Positions 1 through 7,893 of a DNA stretch of 64,000 bases are shown one piece after another. The stretch comes from an uncultured Bacteroidales bacterium (lineage in GTDB: Bacteria; Bacteroidota; Bacteroidia; Bacteroidales; CAIWKO01), in contig CAIWKO010000004.1 in the NCBI GenBank assembly GCA_903913285.1, positions 62,001 to 126,000 of the forward strand, given 5' to 3'. How positions within the stretch are numbered: position 1 is the first letter of the stretch; each line of letters begins with the position of its first letter. The notes under the pieces were generated by a model. It saw nothing but the letters and a program-made list of their open reading frames with translations. It did not search any database and had not been told where the DNA came from. The translations under genes were made by a program, and so were the position numbers.

Positions 1-775
1 GCCAGCTGAGTTTTTCGCTGGTGAACCAGCACCACACGAACGAAATGAGCAAGGGAATGAAAATAATAAAAATGTAGTATTTCGTATAAACCAGCAGCAA
101 CATCGAAAGCAAAAACCACACTATACTTTTGATCTTCAAACTGCCCGACAACATGGCTCCCAAATTAAACAGCATGACACCCATACCGAACAGCAATATG
201 GCTTCTTTGAGAACTCCCGAACCCCAGAACAACACCGACGGAATTAAGAATACGGCGAAAAACAATTCCTTTTTCTTGTCTCTCATGTAAACTACAAAGA
301 ATTTGTACAATGCCACCAAACCCGTGAACGACAGAAAACACATGAAAACCGTGTGTACATTAAAATATCCGAACGAAAACAAACGTATAAATGCATTGAA
401 GCGGATGATGGTATGGCTGTCGTTATAGATATTGCTTTCGAACACGCGGTACCAGTTGTTCATCTGTTTGTAATACACATCAAAATAGGGCGAATCGTTG
501 CCAATGCCTGTTAGCATTTTTACAGAATCAAGCGGGTGTTTCCACAACGCATCGTACATCACTTTGCTGTCGTCGAAATATTTGAAGATATCGGCCGTGT
601 TGCGGTCGGTGTAGTAATAGGTGTAGATCATATACATGAACACTCCTGCGGCTATCTTCAGCAAGAAAACAATTATCAGACTTCGTTTGCTAAAACCTTC
701 TATGGCAAAGAAACGGAGTTTATAGATCAGTAATATGAACAGCAGGGTGTATAATATGGGCAGGAATATTTCCAA
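1..775 (-). CDS. Multi-pass membrane protein, partial (C-terminus cut by window edge)
   Basis: The minus strand is open for about 258 codons and runs off the left edge. The translation is strongly hydrophobic with several membrane segments. A polar stretch in the first half (about residues 60-110) contains the sequence NDSPYFDVYYKQMNNWYR, and FWGSGVLKE lies near residue 183. Such FW.SG..KE loops recur, from memory, in Bacteroidota polytopic proteins found near surface-glycan genes; this is a weak family hint, not an assignment. There is no ATG at the 5' end. TTG at 773-775 is the first conventional start after the in-frame stop near 805, so the start is uncertain. Substrate and role cannot be named. 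Confidence 0.7.
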   Translation of the reverse strand, partial: MEIFLPILYTLLFILLIYKLRFFAIEGFSKRSLIIVFLLKIAAGVFMYMIYTYYYTDRNTADIFKYFDDSKVMYDALWKHPLDSVKMLTGIGNDSPYFDVYYKQMNNWYRVFESNIYNDSHTIIRFNAFIRLFSFGYFNVHTVFMCFLSFTGLVALYKFFVVYMRDKKKELFFAVFLIPSVLFWGSGVLKEAILLFGMGVMLFNLGAMLSGSLKIKSIVWFLLSMLLLVYTKYYIFIIFIPLLISFVWCWFTSEKLSW

Positions 776-1027
776 GAAAAAGAATTTGTGTTTTAGGGCA
801 AAGATAATTATTTAGACGAAAATAAGTGCCTAAAGTGCCTAAAATGCCTAAAGTTAAAAGTTAAATGGTATCAGGTATCTGGCTCCATCTACCATCTACC
901 ATCGACCATATACTTTTTACCAAATACCAATAATAAAGCGTATCTTTGCAAAAAATTCACTTACGGACATTTCCCACCTATACTAGTCAGGTTTTGGTTC
1001 TCTAAAAAATTACATTTCATTTTACTT
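776..1027. repeat. Intergenic spacer with short tandem motifs
   Basis: About 250 bp between a membrane protein gene and the helicase, which are divergently transcribed. At 825-860 a 9-bp motif (AGTGCCTAA and variants) is repeated three times. At 886-910 a 7-bp motif (CCATCTA) is repeated about three times. These resemble the microrepeats found in other gaps of the window. The helicase promoter box follows at 941. Confidence 0.6.
941..948 (+). promoter_or_regulatory. Bacteroidota-type -7 box upstream of the DEAD-box helicase
   Basis: TATCTTTG matches the Bacteroidota -7 consensus TAnnTTTG exactly. It lies 79 bp before the helicase ATG, so the mRNA would carry a leader of about 70 nt, plausible for a cold-regulated helicase. 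No clear -33 TTTG is visible. Confidence 0.5.
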
Positions 1028-2296
1028 ATGCCATTTCAATCATTAAACATCATTGAACCCATACTGCGGTCAATAGAGCAGGAGGGTTACACCATTCCCA
1101 CACCCATTCAAAAAGAAGCAATACCTATAGTGTTGCGCGGAACAGATCTGCTGGGTTGTGCACAAACCGGAACCGGAAAAACTGCGGCTTTTGCCATCCC
1201 CATACTTCAGCTATTGTCTGCTTCGAAATCTTTCGACCGCAAACGCAAAATACGCAGCCTCATTGTCACTCCCACCCGCGAACTCGCCATACAAATCGAC
1301 GAAAGTTTTAAAGCCTACGGTCGCTTTTGCGGCCTCACCAGCACCGTTGTTTTCGGCGGTGTGAACCAAAACCCGCAAACGGCCATTTTGCAACGCGGTG
1401 TTGATATACTGGTTGCCACACCCGGCCGCCTGTTGGATCTGATGGATCAGGGATTTATTTCGCTGCGCGATATCGAGATATTTGTGTTGGACGAAGCCGA
1501 CCGCATGCTCGACATGGGTTTTATACACGATGTGCGTAAAATTATTGCCGCGCTGCCCCGCAAACGTCAGTCCTTGTTTTTTTCGGCTACCATGCCTCCC
1601 GAGATCGTGAAGTTATCGAACACCATCTTGTTTCAACCCACCAAAGTGGAGGTAACACCTTCCGCTTCGACGGTGGATATTGTTGAACAATACGTTTATT
1701 TTGTGGATAAGGGCAATAAACCCGCGCTGCTTATAGATGTGCTGAAAGATAAAACCATTAAGACCGCGCTGGTTTTTACGCGCACCAAACACGGCGCCGA
1801 CCGCGTGGTGAAGATTTTGGCGAAAAACAAAATAAGCGCCGAAGCCATACACGGCAACAAAGCACAAAACGCACGGCAACGTGCCCTGGCAAATTTCAAG
1901 GCACAAACCACGCGTGTGTTGGTGGCTACCGACATTGCCGCCCGCGGCATCGATGTGGAAGATATGGAGTTTGTGATCAACTACGAACTGTCGAACATGG
2001 CCGAAACCTACGTGCACCGCATTGGCCGCACGGGCAGGGCAGGAGCCAAAGGTACGGCTTATTCGTTTTGCGATGCCGAAGAAAAAGCCTATTTGCGCGA
2101 CATTGAGAAACTGATCGGCAAAAAGATACCCGTGATTGACGATCATGCCTGGCCGCTTATGGACCACAACCCCGTGAAAGCTCCCAAACAACAACGCCCG
2201 CCCCGCACACAACGCGGTGGTTCGGATACGCGTTCGGCCGGACACAACAACCCACCGAGGGCACGGGTGAAGAAGTCGTTTAATAGCTGGAGATAA
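1028..2296 (+). CDS. rhlE: DEAD-box ATP-dependent RNA helicase, RhlE type
   Basis: A superfamily 2 RNA helicase that unwinds RNA duplexes with ATP; RhlE-type enzymes act in ribosome assembly and RNA turnover. The 422 residues show the full core: Q motif PTPIQ at 24-28, Walker A AQTGTGKT at 45-52, PTRELA near 82, DEAD at 155-158, SAT at 186-188, and HRIGRTGR near 331. The basic, disordered tail (about 385-422, rich in P, R, N and K) is typical of RhlE and binds RNA. The gene stands alone behind its own promoter. Separation from other DEAD-box paralogues such as CshA rests on general resemblance only. Confidence 0.93.
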   Translation: MPFQSLNIIEPILRSIEQEGYTIPTPIQKEAIPIVLRGTDLLGCAQTGTGKTAAFAIPILQLLSASKSFDRKRKIRSLIVTPTRELAIQIDESFKAYGRFCGLTSTVVFGGVNQNPQTAILQRGVDILVATPGRLLDLMDQGFISLRDIEIFVLDEADRMLDMGFIHDVRKIIAALPRKRQSLFFSATMPPEIVKLSNTILFQPTKVEVTPSASTVDIVEQYVYFVDKGNKPALLIDVLKDKTIKTALVFTRTKHGADRVVKILAKNKISAEAIHGNKAQNARQRALANFKAQTTRVLVATDIAARGIDVEDMEFVINYELSNMAETYVHRIGRTGRAGAKGTAYSFCDAEEKAYLRDIEKLIGKKIPVIDDHAWPLMDHNPVKAPKQQRPPRTQRGGSDTRSAGHNNPPRARVKKSFNSWR

Positions 2297-2379
2297 ACTA
2301 AAGGCTGGGAATTCAGAATTCAGAATTCAGAAGGGCTGGGGGCAGAGCTTGCCGCCGAAGGGCGTGATGTTAGCAGTAG
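2297..2379. repeat. EcoRI-like 7-bp microrepeat and structured spacer
   Basis: GAATTCA is repeated three times at about 2310-2333. It is followed by a GC-rich stretch with a short hairpin (GCCGCCGAAGGGC). The two flanking genes converge here. On the minus strand the stop codon of the next gene is followed at once by ACTACTGCTAACA, which resembles the 3' boundary of the neighbouring accessory gene. Confidence 0.5.
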
Positions 2380-3390
2380 TTATTTCAAATAATGAAACTG
2401 GTAAATTGAATAATGCTCGTCGTCAAGGAATTCTATTTTTGCAGGTAAACATTCAACTTTTTCACTGTCACAGTCATTTTCATAGGTGATAGTTCGTCTT
2501 CTTTCACCATAGGTCTCTTGTAATGAATTATCGAGGTTTTCATTAGTGCTAACGGTTTTTATATAATGGGTAATTTTACTTTCCGAATCACAATAATCCC
2601 ATTCAATAAAACCCCAATCATAATTCATATATGCTCTGTCACCACAATATTTAAGTTTTCCGTTTAAACTATTATTGCAGGTGTCATACGAATAATAATA
2701 ATGGAAATAGACTGGTCCTGCATCACAAAGCATCATAAAATTCTTACAAAAGGTATTTGAAGGTTCATATGCAAATTCTATTAGTCTGTTCTCAGAATCA
2801 TAAAAATAAGACTCAATAATTGAATCTTTTATATTGTCTTCTTTATATATTTTAATCATCTTCAACAGGCTGTCAACGTCATTATAGTAATACCTGTAAG
2901 TAATATAAGCATCTTTACCTGAACTCGTTTCTATTAATCGATTCTTATTATCGTAGGTATAATACTCACACTGCGTATTTTCCCCATTTTTATATATGTG
3001 GCAAACCGTCTCAGGTTTTTCGAATTTATTCAAAATAATTCTTATCCCAGCTGAATCTTTATCCATTTCTAATATTATGGTTTTATCCTTTATTGTGGTA
3101 TAGGTTCTTTTCATTTTCTTCCAATATTCCGGTCTATAAGATTCACTAATAATATTAGCATTAGTATCAAATTCAGCAGTGTATAAAGTGTCCTGTCTGG
3201 ATGATAAGTTACTTTTATAAAGAATAGAGCCTGTGACAAGAATTTTGGTGATATTATGATAGTATAGGTCACTTTTATTAAACATTGAATAGTTTAATTC
3301 TCTCCAGTTCCAGCTTTCAATTTTTGGTTGGGATAATGAAATGACAGGAATTAAAATAAAACCAATTAATATGCTAATAAAACTCTTCAT
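2380..3390 (-). CDS. Secreted hypothetical protein with RHS/YD-like tyrosine-rich repeats
   Basis: A 336-residue protein starting with a signal peptide (MKSFISILIGFILIPVISLS). The body is Tyr/Asp/Asn-rich. Around residues 140-215 it carries loose repeats of the form YxYDxxNRLIExxxG, reminiscent of RHS/YD repeat strands found in secreted Bacteroidota proteins. A longer reading frame begins 69 bp upstream at 3459, but a perfect -7 box at 3457-3464 would place that start upstream of transcription, so 3390 is preferred. Low GC and simple composition suggest an accessory gene. No enzymatic motif was recognised and no T9SS sorting domain is present at the C-terminus. Confidence 0.72.
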   Translation of the reverse strand: MKSFISILIGFILIPVISLSQPKIESWNWRELNYSMFNKSDLYYHNITKILVTGSILYKSNLSSRQDTLYTAEFDTNANIISESYRPEYWKKMKRTYTTIKDKTIILEMDKDSAGIRIILNKFEKPETVCHIYKNGENTQCEYYTYDNKNRLIETSSGKDAYITYRYYYNDVDSLLKMIKIYKEDNIKDSIIESYFYDSENRLIEFAYEPSNTFCKNFMMLCDAGPVYFHYYYSYDTCNNSLNGKLKYCGDRAYMNYDWGFIEWDYCDSESKITHYIKTVSTNENLDNSLQETYGERRRTITYENDCDSEKVECLPAKIEFLDDEHYSIYQFHYLK

Positions 3391-3456
3391 ATTATACTTA
3401 AATACTGCTATAACTATTGCCTTGCACCAAGCCCATTCATAAAACCCTTTCTCCCC

Positions 3457-3464
3457 CAAAATTA
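3457..3464 (-). promoter_or_regulatory. -7 box TAATTTTG for the secreted RHS-like gene
   Basis: A perfect TAnnTTTG on the minus strand, 66 bp before the preferred start. A TTTTG element further upstream is about 16 bp away, shorter than the usual 19-21 bp spacing. The box decides the start codon of the gene. Confidence 0.5.
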
Positions 3465-3520
3465 CAAACTAATTTCAACACAAAATTTTTTCCCGCACCC
3501 CGACTGATGCAAAACCCCTG

Positions 3521-4381
3521 TTACAAGCAGTAGTTCTTTACTTTTCTGTTTGTTAAAATGAATATGAGAATTGTTATGATTGACAATATCATGAGAAAAA
3601 TAAATTGCCATTGAAATGGTGTTAGAATACTACTCTTTACCTGTAATTTTAAGTATGTGAACAATAGATAAATACCAGGAATTATAAAAAAGTAAAACCC
3701 TAAAATTATAAAAACCAGTTTTATCTTCTTGCTAAATATGCCCAAAACCAGTCCTAAAAAGTACATTATAAAAACGAGTATTGGAAAACCAATCATATTT
3801 GCCTTCTCCATTTGAAATTTTAATGCTTTTCCAACATTTGGATTCGTTTGATAAAAAACATTTTCATTTCGGTCATTTTTTGAATTATTCATTGAACTAA
3901 TTATTTCATTAAGCTGAAAATAATTGCTTGTCAGGTCAGTACCCTCGAACCAATTCAAATTCGAACGCTTTAATGGCTCCTCAGGGGACTTTGAACGTAT
4001 GTCTAATAATAATGACATCTCATGCAAATTGACTATTGGTACTATAAAAGCAATCCAAAAGAAACTTAAAAACGAAATTATTAATGGCAATATCAGACTT
4101 TTTCTGATTCTTGCTTTCATATCCTGCTTGCCTATTTCTCTAAAGTAAATTGTGGTCGCTACTATAATTGCAGAAGGAAATGAAAATGCTATAAAAGTTA
4201 GAAGTCCTAGAAAAGTAATATGAACTATTTGAGAACTATAAAGATTCTTTTCAAAGATATCACCTTTGTTTTTTATAAGAAATTGCAAAGTGAAAAGAAT
4301 TAATAAAATACTAAAAGTTAAAAAGAAAGCTATCAAACCCTTTCGTAAAGCTTGTTTTCTTATTTTCTGCTCTGAATTCAT
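3521..4381 (-). CDS. Polytopic membrane protein of unknown function
   Basis: This 286-residue protein has about six hydrophobic segments: near 14-36, 52-76, 92-116, 195-216, 222-246 and 256-280. A polar loop of about 75 residues lies between segments 3 and 4. The layout (three helices, a soluble domain, three helices) recalls a much reduced LptF/LptG permease, but the soluble domain is far too short and no motif confirms this. It is AT-rich and lies head-to-tail with the RHS-like gene, separated by a 130-bp spacer that holds the -7 box of that gene. It is probably accessory; function unknown. Confidence 0.7.
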   Translation of the reverse strand: MNSEQKIRKQALRKGLIAFFLTFSILLILFTLQFLIKNKGDIFEKNLYSSQIVHITFLGLLTFIAFSFPSAIIVATTIYFREIGKQDMKARIRKSLILPLIISFLSFFWIAFIVPIVNLHEMSLLLDIRSKSPEEPLKRSNLNWFEGTDLTSNYFQLNEIISSMNNSKNDRNENVFYQTNPNVGKALKFQMEKANMIGFPILVFIMYFLGLVLGIFSKKIKLVFIILGFYFFIIPGIYLLFTYLKLQVKSSILTPFQWQFIFLMILSIITILIFILTNRKVKNYCL

Positions 4382-4404
4382 ATTTTCTATTGCTGGTAAT
4401 GGTT

Positions 4405-4560
4405 GCAGCTTGCTATCGACGGGGCGAATCCCTGCCCGACTGGCGTCGGTCAGGCGGGGAAGCCGTTTCCTGTCCTAAAACAATGCAGTTTGATAAAAGA
4501 ACTGCACTGTTCTAAAACCCCGCTGCCGCGCTTTTAGCAAGCCTTTGTTATGCCCAGTAT
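4405..4560. other. Highly structured spacer, attC-like or other mobile-cassette boundary (tentative)
   Basis: A GC-rich 150-bp spacer between two AT-rich genes. Seen directly: outer inverted arms GCTTGCTA (4408-4415) and TAGCAAGC (4535-4542); a long near-perfect internal hairpin at 4476-4515 with loop 4491-4499; and GTTATGCCCAGTAT at 4547-4560. The last sequence is the inverted counterpart of ATATTGGGCATAAC at 5732-5745 on the other side of the LRR gene. GCATAAC/GTTATGC are core-box-like sequences of integron attC sites. However, the second core box expected near 4385-4405 is missing, so the attC reading remains tentative. Confidence 0.4.
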
Positions 4561-4561
4561 A

Positions 4562-5686
4562 TTATTCTTTTATTATTTTTTTCTGCACTGACCAGTCTGC
4601 ACCTGTAATTTTTATTATATACATTCCTGTCGGCAAAATGCTAAAGTCCATTTCATTCTTGTTATTGTTCAATTTTTTTTGCACAATACATTCGCCAATC
4701 AAATTATTAACTTCCATTTTTATGTTTTGCTTTTCAGGGCACTCAACATAAAACAAGCCAGTTGTCGGATTAGGATAAACCTTAATGGATTGAGATATAT
4801 TATCTTTTACTGAAGTAACACAGTTGTCTAAATATACAACATTGGGGCTGTCTGTAATATCAACGGTAACTCCTGTAGGAGGAAAGGGTAGAGTCCATAT
4901 GCACACGGTCGTCAAAGTTGGCATTTGCATTAAACCTATATAAGTCAAGAGCGAATTATGTGTCAAATCAAGTGTGGCTATTGGGTTACTTTGACAATTT
5001 AAATATGTGAGAGCGGTATTATTTGATAGGTCAAGAGAGGTTAACTGGCACCATGGGCAAGTCAAAGCGTACATATCATGGTTGTGTGATAAATCGAGAG
5101 AAGTTAACGGATTTGAATTACAGTCCAACAACCCTAAAGATATATTAGCAGATAAATTGATAGAAGTTAACTGGTTACTTCCACACCAAAGATAGTATAA
5201 AGCGGTATTAGTTGAAAGGTTGATGGATGCTATCTGGTTTCCATAGAAATTCAAATTTGATAATGCTGTATCGCCGTCTACATTGAGAGAAGTCAGATTA
5301 TTGAAAACACAATTCAAAGTTGCTAAAGCTGTATTACCAGTAACAATTAAAGAAGTCAAGTGGTTGGATGAACATGTCAGATATTTCAAAGCATGATTTG
5401 AAGACATATCGAGAGATGTTAACTGATTGGAATAGCAGTTCAAATCTGTTAAATTAACAAATGCCTGTATTCCTGTCAGGTCAGCGATGCTTTTTGAATT
5501 GACATTTAAGCTCGTTATTAGTGCAGCTTCAGCATAACTAATTTCACCATCACCGCTTGTATCAATACCTGCAGTTATCAATGCTGCTTTAAAGTTTAAA
5601 TCGGGAATGCTCACAATTTGTGCATTAGAATTTAAAGCAATAACGGCAAACATTAGTCCGCATAAAATTGTTACTTCTTTTTTCAT
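4562..5686 (-). CDS. Secreted leucine-rich-repeat protein with T9SS sorting domain
   Basis: A 374-residue secreted protein. It has a signal peptide ending NSNAQ (about residue 23), an EF-hand-like loop DTSGDGEISYAEA near 43, then about ten 21-residue leucine-rich repeats of the form LTSLDLSxNxALxxLxCxxNQ (about 65-265). It ends in a type A T9SS sorting domain (VYPNPTTGLFYV near 305, final KKIIKE). The LRRs likely bind a protein or glycan at the cell surface, after export by T9SS and cleavage or anchoring by PorU. It is bracketed by 14-bp inverted sequences (4547-4560 and 5732-5745, 13 of 14 matching) and has its own promoter inside them, so it looks like a self-contained insert. Confidence 0.88.
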   Translation of the reverse strand: MKKEVTILCGLMFAVIALNSNAQIVSIPDLNFKAALITAGIDTSGDGEISYAEAALITSLNVNSKSIADLTGIQAFVNLTDLNCYSNQLTSLDMSSNHALKYLTCSSNHLTSLIVTGNTALATLNCVFNNLTSLNVDGDTALSNLNFYGNQIASINLSTNTALYYLWCGSNQLTSINLSANISLGLLDCNSNPLTSLDLSHNHDMYALTCPWCQLTSLDLSNNTALTYLNCQSNPIATLDLTHNSLLTYIGLMQMPTLTTVCIWTLPFPPTGVTVDITDSPNVVYLDNCVTSVKDNISQSIKVYPNPTTGLFYVECPEKQNIKMEVNNLIGECIVQKKLNNNKNEMDFSILPTGMYIIKITGADWSVQKKIIKE

Positions 5687-5724
5687 AATTTATTTGTATT
5701 TATGATTGTTTATTAAAAATGGTT

Positions 5725-5732
5725 CAAATCTA
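5725..5732 (-). promoter_or_regulatory. -7 box TAGATTTG for the LRR gene
   Basis: A perfect TAnnTTTG on the minus strand, 39 bp before the LRR start codon. It lies just inside the inverted boundary sequence at 5732-5745, so the promoter would travel with the gene. Confidence 0.5.
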
Positions 5733-5766
5733 TATTGGGCATAACTGGTTTATAAGTATTATAAAA

Positions 5767-5804
5767 TGGTACAAACCCGCCCATTTTTGGGCGTATATGT
5801 ACCA
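5767..5804. other. Nested inverted repeat upstream of the LRR gene
   Basis: TGGTACA (5767-5773) pairs with TGTACCA (5798-5804), and inside it CGCCCA pairs with TGGGCG around a TTTT loop. The outcome is a 38-bp imperfect cruciform. No T-run follows, so it is not an obvious terminator. It could be a regulator site or part of a mobile-element end. Confidence 0.5.
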
Positions 5805-6048
5805 TAATCGTGATACTTTATTAATTTCAAAAGTAATAAAAAAAATTATAAAATATCAAGCACCTTTTTATTTTTTGTTTTCAGCCCTTTACGTTCCGTA
5901 ACCTGTTCTCTTTTATCTCAGCCAAAAGCCATGATCCATCAGCCATAACTTCCACCTTTGCTCTTCGTGCTTTTACATTTCCATCCTTGTGCAAACGCGT
6001 AAATAACAGTAATTGAATGACATAGTTTAAAAGTTGCAACATCCGGAG
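5805..6048. other. Intergenic stretch without a recognisable gene
   Basis: AT-rich DNA with a short heptamer-like cluster at about 5916-5945. On the minus strand it includes CATGGCTTTTGGCT, a word also found at about 9802. Nothing else is recognised. Together with the array at 6049-6237 it fills the gap between the LRR gene and the next terminator. Confidence 0.5.
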
Positions 6049-6237
6049 TAATAGTTTCGTCCACTATTATAATAGTTTCTTCCACCATTATAATAGTTTC
6101 TCCCACCATTATAATAGTTTCTCCCACCATTATAATAGTTTCTTCCACTATTATAATAGTTTCTCCCATCATTATAATAGTTTCTCCCATCATTATAATA
6201 GTTTCTTCCACTATTATAATAGTTTCCACCATTATGA
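6049..6237. repeat. 21-bp tandem array A, nine units
   Basis: Nine head-to-tail copies of a 21-bp unit with core TAATAGTTTCTCCCACC followed by ATTA; the last copy is degraded. Variants are ordered: copies 3 and 4 are identical, 6 and 7 are identical, 5 and 8 are identical, giving a higher-order 63-bp pattern. Each junction forms the palindrome ATTATAAT. As 21 is a multiple of three, several frames stay open. On the minus strand they read as (ETIIMVG)n or (NYYNGGR)n, but no convincing gene is associated. The array lies just beyond the terminator of the next gene. Confidence 0.95.
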
Positions 6238-6273
6238 TAAAAAAAATGGCCGCAACTCAAATGAGTGCGGCCA
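6237..6273 (-). terminator. Rho-independent terminator of the hypothetical gene
   Basis: On the minus strand TGGCCGCACTCA / TGAGTTGCGGCCA forms a stem of about 12 bp with one bulge and a 2- to 4-nt loop, followed by eight T residues. It lies about 30 bp after the stop codon of the gene ending at 6305. Confidence 0.85.
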
Positions 6274-6304
6274 ATACTATAGAATATCAGTTGGTTACGA
6301 ACTT

Positions 6305-7054
6305 CTATTTACAAATATCGTAAATATAATCGCTCCAGTTGTAAGGGTCTTTATCGGAACTTATGGTGGCTTTTTTAGTTTTTGAAGCAGGCATCATCGA
6401 TGCACTTTCGGCGGTGATGGTAGGCGAGGTTCCGGTGCCGCTGCCGTGCGAAACGGGAAGTATGCTGGCCATTTGATAGCCATAAATATCGCCGCTGTCC
6501 TGATTGTTGATAATTATTTCGCATTCGAGCGTGAACAATGTAGTGAGTGTTCCGGCTGGCATAATACCTTTTTTGGTGGTTTTGCCAAATCTCCACAAAT
6601 AGCCTGCTCTTTTCCCCACGGCTTTCACGCGCAGATGTGTCCAGCCCGGTCCCGAAGCAACCACTTCGAATCCGCGCGGATGCAGTTCGCGTTTCTTTTT
6701 AAGTTTGAACCCGCAGCGGTTCACAACCGCCTCGCCCAATGCCACGCTGCCGTTGGCCTCCGCCACATCGTTGGCCACGCTTTGCACGTATAGCCCATCC
6801 TTCTGCAGAGCCATCCTGACCTTCCCGGCCAAGTCTAAACCTATATTAGTCAGGTCTTTAGACCTATCTGTTTTTCGCTTTGCAAGATTCTTTAGCAAAT
6901 CGTCGGCTTGTGCATATAAAACAGCGTCGGTTACGGGGGGAGTCGTCACATCGGGATCGCCTGTGGTTATTACTCCTTTTGCGGTAATGCATAATTCATT
7001 TTGGTCCATAGTGTCCAGGTCGAGTGCCACAACGATTTTAGGTAAATTTGCCAT
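6305..7054 (-). CDS. Hypothetical protein with helical N-terminus and FnIII-like second half
   Basis: 249 residues without signal peptide or membrane segment. The first half (about 1-115) is charged and mostly helical (PPVTDAVLYAQADDLLKNLAKR..., then YVQSVANDVAEANGSVALGEA). A basic patch GFKLKKKRELHPRGFE follows near 115-130, then a beta-rich part resembling a fibronectin type III fold (about 130-210). This layout recalls a group of about 200-residue Bacteroidota proteins with a helical domain followed by FnIII; I know no name or function for it. The tail is Ser/Thr/Lys-rich. The gene is monocistronic: its own -7 box lies upstream and a strong terminator lies downstream. Confidence 0.8.
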   Translation of the reverse strand: MANLPKIVVALDLDTMDQNELCITAKGVITTGDPDVTTPPVTDAVLYAQADDLLKNLAKRKTDRSKDLTNIGLDLAGKVRMALQKDGLYVQSVANDVAEANGSVALGEAVVNRCGFKLKKKRELHPRGFEVVASGPGWTHLRVKAVGKRAGYLWRFGKTTKKGIMPAGTLTTLFTLECEIIINNQDSGDIYGYQMASILPVSHGSGTGTSPTITAESASMMPASKTKKATISSDKDPYNWSDYIYDICK

Positions 7055-7095
7055 GATTTCAGGGTTTTTGGTTAATAAATGAATGAAATTTGCTT

Positions 7096-7103
7096 CAAAT
7101 TTA
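7096..7103 (-). promoter_or_regulatory. -7 box TAAATTTG for the hypothetical gene
   Basis: A perfect TAnnTTTG on the minus strand, about 42 bp before the start codon at 7054. No clear -33 element is seen. Confidence 0.5.
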
Positions 7104-7263
7104 TAGTACCTAATTCAGTTAACGATGCTAATTTTTTGTTTTTTAACCAAACCGCCTTCCGAACATACGAAACGGGTAAAAAACAGGCTGAAACGGACAT
7201 AGCTATCGCACAACCCCTGTGAATAAAGGAAAACAGTTTTACAAAGACGAACTACCCAAGCTG

Positions 7264-7617
7264 CTATCTATAAACTAATGCATTCGTTTTCAGCATAGCT
7301 TTAAATTTAGCCACCTGCTCTTTCGGTATTGTGATAGCGATATCATGGCTAAAAAAAATCTTGCGTGTTTTGCCATCGAAGCTCTCTATACGATTGATGT
7401 TCAAAGCATAGCTTTTGCCTAACCTGTTTATATTATACGCTTTCAATGCAACGCAGCAGCTGCCCAGATTTTTGGTTGATGTATGCTTTTTATTGCCGGG
7501 GGCAACAATATACGTGCATTCGCCGGCAGCCTCCAAATACAATACATTGCCCACGGGCAAGAATTCAATTTTTTTCAACGAATTAATCGTCACGATTTTT
7601 TCTTCACTTTTTTTCAT
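7264..7617 (-). CDS. Stand-alone LytTR-type DNA-binding protein
   Basis: A 117-residue protein that is almost entirely a LytTR domain, the DNA-binding module of LytR/AlgR response regulators. The hallmark segments are present: LYLEAAGECTYI near 27-38, INRLGKSYALNINRIESFDG near 64-83, and a last strand ending IPKEQVAKFKAML. There is no receiver domain, so activity is not set by phosphorylation in the same chain. ATG at 7617 is preferred over an upstream in-frame ATG at 7638 because it starts directly at MKKSEEK. The DNA site and target genes are unknown; no histidine kinase is adjacent. Confidence 0.82.
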   Translation of the reverse strand: MKKSEEKIVTINSLKKIEFLPVGNVLYLEAAGECTYIVAPGNKKHTSTKNLGSCCVALKAYNINRLGKSYALNINRIESFDGKTRKIFFSHDIAITIPKEQVAKFKAMLKTNALVYR

Positions 7618-7893
7618 AAATAGTAATTTTAGGAGCAAATGCCCCTGTTAATAATTGAGTATTTAAAATTAAACAAGTGAAAATATTAAAAAGTGTAGAA
7701 TAAATGACCAATAGGTTTGGCAAATAGGGAGTTGGAAGGTGGAAGGCCGAAGAAAGAAGTCAGAATTCAGTAGTAAGAATTCAGAATAAAAATTTTTCTT
7801 ATCTGCGTAAATTTGCGCAATCTCTGCCTGCCGATTAGGTAGGAGAAGGAAATATTTTTTTGTGTATGATTATGTGATAATTTTCTTAAATAA
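7618..7893. other. Intergenic spacer with dispersed microrepeats
   Basis: About 275 bp, AT-rich at its start. GAATTCAG-type words recur at 7757-7785, as also at 2310 and 27410, and a CTGCCTGCCG motif lies near 7825. No gene or terminator was recognised. Confidence 0.5.

Noticed and set aside
1613-2245. 210-codon minus-strand frame opposite the helicase
   Set aside because: Antisense shadow of rhlE, whose motifs are complete.
5939-6260. Two minus-strand open frames through array A giving ETIIMVG- or NYYNGGR-type repeat peptides
   Set aside because: The 21-bp period keeps all stop-free frames open, no promoter was found, and the frames lie just after a strong terminator. The array explains them.
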